Shown: piece after piece, positions 60,103 through 64,000 of the stretch | How the letters are laid out: each line of letters begins with the position of its first letter | How positions within the stretch are numbered: position 1 is the first letter of the stretch | Source of the DNA: JALEFZ01 sp038527485 | Lineage (GTDB): Bacteria; Bacteroidota; Bacteroidia; J057 | Length of the DNA stretch: 64,000 nucleotides | Reading direction: 5' to 3' | Assembly (NCBI GenBank): GCA_038527485.1 | Contig: JBCBFT010000022.1 | Coordinates: 13,303 to 77,302, forward strand | Notes under the pieces: generated by a model | The model's input: the letters and a program-made list of their open reading frames with translations, nothing else | The model's database searches: none | Told to the model about the DNA's origin: nothing | Position numbers and translations under genes: made by a program

Positions 60103-62796
60103 ATGAAAACCGCTTGTATACGGTTAGTCATTTTGCTCACACTCTTGATGGGAGCAAGAACATGTATCAAGGCATATGAAGCTGTCGACTTGGACAGCCT
60201 CATGGAATCTATTGCTTCCCTCTCACCCGAGGCGCAAGCCGAAGTCCTGCACAACGAAATTTTTAGACTGTCTGACCGAGGGCTCAAGGATGAAGCCTTT
60301 TCATTAGCTGAAAGAGCCAAAGCCAAGTCTGCGGAATGGGGAGATGTCAGACTTCGCGGCGCGACATATCAGGACATTGCCTATCTTTACAAACGATGGG
60401 AACCCTACCAAGGTACTGCCTACTATTTCGAGTTGGCACTGGATATTGCGTATCAATATGCAGACGTGATTGAGATCAAAAGTTTGCTATTTGAACTGGC
60501 TCAAGTCTACACATTGAAAGGCAATTATGAACAGGCAATCAAGCACTACGAAAGGGTGCAAGATCTCGCAGATTCGTTGAAAGATACACTGTCCATGGCC
60601 ATGGCGCAGCGTCTCATCGGAGATATCTATGTAAAACAAGCTAAGTATGACATCGCCAATGTTTATTATTACGCAGCCTTGACCTATGCTAAGTCGGCGA
60701 GAGATTCCATAGAAATATCAAATGTGGCAACGGCTCTTGGCAAATATTATTTGGCACAAAAACACTATCCCCTAGCGATAAGATTCTTCAAGCGTTCGTT
60801 GGATATCGAGATCGACCAGCGCAACCAGTCACAAATGGCGACTGCCCGTGAAAATTTAGGTTTAGCTTTCTTTGCCACTGACAGCATTCGCCAAGCAAGA
60901 GAAGAATTTGATGAAGCCCTGACGATAAGAGATGAACTGCCCAATCTACTGGCTCGTTCCCAAACACTCGACTACATCGGCGATACCTACATGAAGGATG
61001 AAAGCTATGGCTATGCACTCCAAGCCTATCTTGAAGCCCTCAGATATCAAACCCAGGTACAGGATACCAATTCCCAAACACTCTACAATATCGCCAATGC
61101 ACACTTTCACGAGGACAACTACAAAGAGTCCATCAATGTATTGCAAGCCTTGATCGACCGGTCGGCCAACTCCCCATTGGACACCATCCGCCGCAGTGCT
61201 TACAAACTCCTCTCGGACTCCTACAACCGATCCAGTGATCTGGACAAGGCATTGGAGTACTATCAGTACTATACAGGCTTAAATGATTCCCTCTTCACTG
61301 CCCAAAAGCAACAGCAAATTGCCGATATCCAGCGTCAAAATGAAGAGTACAACCGCAAAAAGCAATTGGCTAAGCAGCGAGTAGACCTAGAAAATGCTGC
61401 GCTGAAGCTTCAGCAAACACGCCTTATCATATACGCTGCGAGTATCTTACTCTGTCTGATTATCATTTTGGCTTTTGTCCTGTATCGACAAACCAAAATC
61501 AAGCAGAAGGGCAACGACCAACTGGCCTTCCAAAATAAAGTCATCAACACCCAAAATAGACAGCTCCATAAGATCAATCAACGCCTAGAAGAAGCCAAGC
61601 GGCAAGCAGAAGCAGCGTCGGTCGCAAAATCTAACTTCCTGGCTACGATGAGCCACGAGATCCGGACGCCTATGAATGGTATCATAGGACTGATCAGTCT
61701 ACTCATGGATACACAGCTCAACAAGCAGCAGCAAAACTATGTCCGAGACATCTCGACCAGTAGTCAAAACTTGCTATCACTCTTGAATGATATCCTGGAT
61801 TACTCACGGGTAGAAGCAGGCAAGCTGGAGCTAGAGATTCGTACGTTCAACGTCAAAGAACTCCTCGATGAGATCATTGCCTTATTTACCATTGCTGCCC
61901 AAGAAAAGGGGCTGGAACTGTCCTACGAATTGAGCCCACGTGTCCCCCAATACATCGTCAGCGACTCTAACCGCTTGCGTCAGGTACTGGTAAATCTCGT
62001 CAGCAATGCGCTGAAGTTTACCTCTCAAGGCTATATTCGTATCAAAGTAGACCTCAAGAAAGCTTCCAATACCCCTCCACAGCATAACCATCCTTTTGAG
62101 CTATCATTTGAAGTAATTGATACAGGTATTGGAATTCCTGTTGATAAGCAACGGGCTATTTTTGACTCATTCCAGCAGGTAGACAACTCTGTTTCGCGCA
62201 AGTTTGGAGGTGTAGGATTAGGCTTGGCCATCACCAAGCGACTCGTCCAACTGATGCATGGAGACATCACTGTGACCAGCCTAGAGTCAAAAGGATCTCG
62301 CTTCAACTTCTACATCACGACAAGAGCAGACCGTGAGGCGGAATTTCGTCAACCTGTGGCACCAGAGAAGGAATTCGCAATCGATAAGAAGTTGGGAAGC
62401 CGATTCCCCCTCAATATCATGGTGGCAGAGGACAACCTTATCAACCAGACTGTGATAGAAGGAATTCTAGAGAAAATGGGCTATCAACCCAAGCTAGTTG
62501 ATAATGGGCAGGAAGTCCTGGATGAGATGAAAAATAACCATTATGACCTCATCTTCATGGATATCCAGATGCCAGAAATGGACGGGCTGACCGCTACCCA
62601 GCATATCATCGAGCGCAGTGGTCCTGAAGGACGTCCTGTCATCATCGCCATGACTGCCAATGCCATGTCAGGGGTACGAGAAGAGTACCTGCAAGCAGGG
62701 ATGGACGATTATGTAAGTAAGCCTTTCCAACTCAAGGATCTTGAAGATACCCTAACCAAATGGGGCAGTAAAATTATTGAGAATTATTATTCTTGA
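60103..62796 (+). CDS. TPR hybrid sensor histidine kinase/response regulator
   Basis: 897 residues. Signal peptide, then a periplasmic region of about seven tetratricopeptide repeats (about 40-395; e.g. YTLKGNYEQAIKHYERVQDL, YYLAQKHYPLAIRFFKRSL). A membrane helix at about 440-461 (LIIYAASILLCLIIILAFVL) and a coiled-coil (LEEAKRQAEAASVAKSNFL) follow. The HisKA has H518 in TMSHEIRTPMN. The ATPase part includes NLVSNALKFTSQG, DTGIGIPVDKQ and GGVGLGLAITKRL. The C-terminal REC has D820 in LIFMDIQMPEMDG and a Lys in DDYVSKPFQ. This is the TPR-HK class common in Bacteroidota; the stimulus is unknown. Confidence 0.93.
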   Translation: MKTACIRLVILLTLLMGARTCIKAYEAVDLDSLMESIASLSPEAQAEVLHNEIFRLSDRGLKDEAFSLAERAKAKSAEWGDVRLRGATYQDIAYLYKRWEPYQGTAYYFELALDIAYQYADVIEIKSLLFELAQVYTLKGNYEQAIKHYERVQDLADSLKDTLSMAMAQRLIGDIYVKQAKYDIANVYYYAALTYAKSARDSIEISNVATALGKYYLAQKHYPLAIRFFKRSLDIEIDQRNQSQMATARENLGLAFFATDSIRQAREEFDEALTIRDELPNLLARSQTLDYIGDTYMKDESYGYALQAYLEALRYQTQVQDTNSQTLYNIANAHFHEDNYKESINVLQALIDRSANSPLDTIRRSAYKLLSDSYNRSSDLDKALEYYQYYTGLNDSLFTAQKQQQIADIQRQNEEYNRKKQLAKQRVDLENAALKLQQTRLIIYAASILLCLIIILAFVLYRQTKIKQKGNDQLAFQNKVINTQNRQLHKINQRLEEAKRQAEAASVAKSNFLATMSHEIRTPMNGIIGLISLLMDTQLNKQQQNYVRDISTSSQNLLSLLNDILDYSRVEAGKLELEIRTFNVKELLDEIIALFTIAAQEKGLELSYELSPRVPQYIVSDSNRLRQVLVNLVSNALKFTSQGYIRIKVDLKKASNTPPQHNHPFELSFEVIDTGIGIPVDKQRAIFDSFQQVDNSVSRKFGGVGLGLAITKRLVQLMHGDITVTSLESKGSRFNFYITTRADREAEFRQPVAPEKEFAIDKKLGSRFPLNIMVAEDNLINQTVIEGILEKMGYQPKLVDNGQEVLDEMKNNHYDLIFMDIQMPEMDGLTATQHIIERSGPEGRPVIIAMTANAMSGVREEYLQAGMDDYVSKPFQLKDLEDTLTKWGSKIIENYYS

Positions 62797-62823
62797 GTCT
62801 TACGACAAAAAAAGCGGCGTAAA

Positions 62824-62848
62824 AGACTGATGCTTTAACCATCAGTCT
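62824..62848 (-). terminator. Hairpin terminator between convergent genes
   Basis: AGACTGATG (62824-62832) and CATCAGTCT (62840-62848) form a perfect 9-bp stem. On the - strand it is followed by TTTTACGCCGC and then a T7 run, better suited to terminating the leftward HsdR_N gene than the hybrid-kinase gene, though it may serve both. Confidence 0.7.
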
Positions 62849-62873
62849 ATATTATGCTACAGCTATCCCTTAG

Positions 62874-63857
62874 CTACTTCCTTCTATTCATCACCCAAAT
62901 CAAGCCTGCAATCAATCCAAATTGTATGGGCCATGACTTGACATAGGGCCATAGATAAATCCAGATAGGTCTCCCCTTTTGCGTCAATGTGAAAAAGTGT
63001 TCCGACGTCCACCAGGAAGGGTCGTGATTGTTGACACCTACGAACCAGGAAGGGACCAATAAGATCAAGGCAATGAAGAAGTAAGAAAGTCCCTTGCGTG
63101 TGCCTGTTGTACGAAAAAACTCATGACTCTGCATAAAAAGGGCTCCCAACATCAGCGTAACAAAAGAAGAGATACCAATGACGGTATTGTACAGCCAGTT
63201 GTAGTCCATATTCCACTTTGACCAAAAGTCCTGCAGTAGCTCATAGCGAATGAATTGATTGCCTTCAATGAAAAGCTTTGAAACAGCAAGTGTGGAGAGA
63301 AGAAGTACAAAGGCATATAGAAAAGTATCAGACAATACAGGGTGGCGGTACAGCCAACGCCAGATGCTCTGCTCACCCTTTTTGTATGGCTGACGATACT
63401 TAGGGATGTCGGGAATACGATTCAGTTGACGTTCGTTGATACGGTTGTGATCTACCTCAAACATCGCACTTTTATCTCCTGAGTATGCCCAGACATATTC
63501 TGCATTAGTCGCTGCTGCATAGCTAAACCCTTGATCAATCGCCTTTTCAAACACGGAGTTGGATACCCCACGCTTCTTGCATTCGACTACGATGAAAGGA
63601 TCTTTTTGCTGATCGTCTTTGTATACCATTACGTCTCCCTCTCTTGTGGAAGAGCCAATCTGTATCCTTTCGCAGACCCTGAGATGGGCCGCAGGATACC
63701 CATAATCATAGATCAGTTTGAGATAGGTGTCTAATTGAACTTTCTCCTCGGGATTGGACAGATTTCTTTCCTTATCTTGAGGGAGATAAGTCACCTTATC
63801 CTTTTTCTTATTGATAGCGATGGATTTATCTTTCAATCCGCGCTTGACGTAGCTCAT
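62874..63857 (-). CDS. Membrane-anchored HsdR_N-type nuclease-domain protein
   Basis: 327 residues. The N-terminal ~150 residues match the type I restriction-enzyme R-subunit N-terminal domain (HsdR_N_2 type): LDTYLKLIYDYGYPAAHLRV, the acidic D in STREGDVMVY, and the core ExK in PFIVVECKKRGVS, giving a PD-(D/E)xK-like site. The C-terminal half has four hydrophobic segments (FLYAFVLLLSTLAVSKLFI, VIGISSFVTLMLGALF, GLSYFFIALILLVPSWFVGV, IQFGLIAGLIWVM). There is no helicase domain and no hsdM/hsdS nearby. A role in DNA restriction or defence is possible but unproven. Confidence 0.7.
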   Translation of the reverse strand: MSYVKRGLKDKSIAINKKKDKVTYLPQDKERNLSNPEEKVQLDTYLKLIYDYGYPAAHLRVCERIQIGSSTREGDVMVYKDDQQKDPFIVVECKKRGVSNSVFEKAIDQGFSYAAATNAEYVWAYSGDKSAMFEVDHNRINERQLNRIPDIPKYRQPYKKGEQSIWRWLYRHPVLSDTFLYAFVLLLSTLAVSKLFIEGNQFIRYELLQDFWSKWNMDYNWLYNTVIGISSFVTLMLGALFMQSHEFFRTTGTRKGLSYFFIALILLVPSWFVGVNNHDPSWWTSEHFFTLTQKGRPIWIYLWPYVKSWPIQFGLIAGLIWVMNRRK

Positions 63858-63921
63858 AAAATTTGGGCTTTTCTCTATAACGAGGGGGCTGCATCACGAA
63901 GTTTGGGAACATCCAAAGGAT

Positions 63922-64000
63922 TAAGACCATGTTTGAAACCTCAAATCTGCGAAAAGTTTGCGCTTTCAGAACCTGAACTTCATCTATTTTGATCGATTTA
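63922..64000. mobile_element. Second copy (partial) of the MITE-like dispersed repeat
   Basis: 79 bases to the window edge match the left end of the element at 18610-18776 with three substitutions, including the same TA+AGACCATGTTTGAAAC start. The right half lies outside the window. It sits just upstream of the HsdR_N gene start. Confidence 0.8.

Noticed and set aside
62874..62892. GTAG overlapping the TAG stop of the HsdR_N gene, considered as another REP-like case
   Set aside because: The palindrome (AGCTA/TAGCT) is only 5 bp and overlaps the GTAG itself, so it is too weak to count.

Overview
The window looks like a chromosomal segment of a Bacteroidota bacterium, most likely of the Saprospiria/Lewinella type. 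The clues are a gliding-motility lipoprotein GldB, a type IX secretion (T9SS) C-terminal sorting domain on a Sel1-repeat protein, a TonB-dependent receptor with a carboxypeptidase-like N-terminal domain, many short lipoprotein and '-AQ' signal peptides, an ECF sigma/anti-sigma-TPR pair, class I PurE/PurK, and candidate promoters with the Bacteroidota -7 box TAnnTTTG. No rRNA, tRNA, CRISPR array, transposase gene or phage gene was seen. Gene placement rests on reading frames, motifs and gene spacing; no database search was possible.

Layout. 0.2-4.3 kb: an OmpA-domain envelope protein and a TonB-dependent receptor. 4.7-13 kb: a leftward block with an SDR oxidoreductase, an EEP-family phosphodiesterase and a tight signalling set (four-helix membrane protein, GAF-type sensor histidine kinase, receiver protein with an unrecognised C-terminal half, ComEC-like metallo-beta-lactamase-fold protein). 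13-28 kb: mostly single genes (CYTH, GNAT, YraN, UbiD-type decarboxylase, DUF2147, PD40 lipoprotein, FAD dehydrogenase, CotH-like protein, alpha/beta hydrolase, fmt). 28-33 kb: sigma factor and anti-sigma/TPR protein, aldo-keto reductase, gldB, outer-membrane barrel. 33-40 kb: purK-purE, ArsA-like ATPase, lytic transglycosylase, LVIVD lipoprotein, YggS-type PLP protein. 40-48 kb: secreted and lipoprotein genes of unknown role, a Sel1/T9SS protein, a J-domain protein, a subtilase and a TM2 protein. 48-63 kb: NtrC-type regulator, DPP4-like peptidase, SpoU methyltransferase, PAS kinase plus receiver, ABC ATPase plus HlyD adaptor, and a TPR hybrid kinase. The right end holds a membrane-anchored HsdR_N-type nuclease-domain protein.

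The most unusual signals are not in the proteins. Short palindromes led by GTAG, the layout of REP elements, sit exactly at gene ends. In four genes (CYTH, YraN, an LRR lipoprotein, the J-domain protein) the TAG stop codon is itself the TAG of GTAG, and purE ends inside a fifth such hairpin. A roughly 165-bp element with imperfect terminal inverted repeats at 18.6 kb recurs at the right edge. A 64-bp imperfect inverted repeat brackets a nest of small hairpins at 50.2-50.6 kb. A secreted-protein gene at 43.6 kb appears to carry a one-base insertion in an A-run just after its ATG.

Functionally, the window mixes housekeeping (purine synthesis, initiator tRNA formylation, rRNA/tRNA methylation, peptidoglycan turnover), envelope and secretion functions, and an unusually high density of phosphorelay proteins: three large histidine kinases, two stand-alone receivers and one sigma-54 activator.
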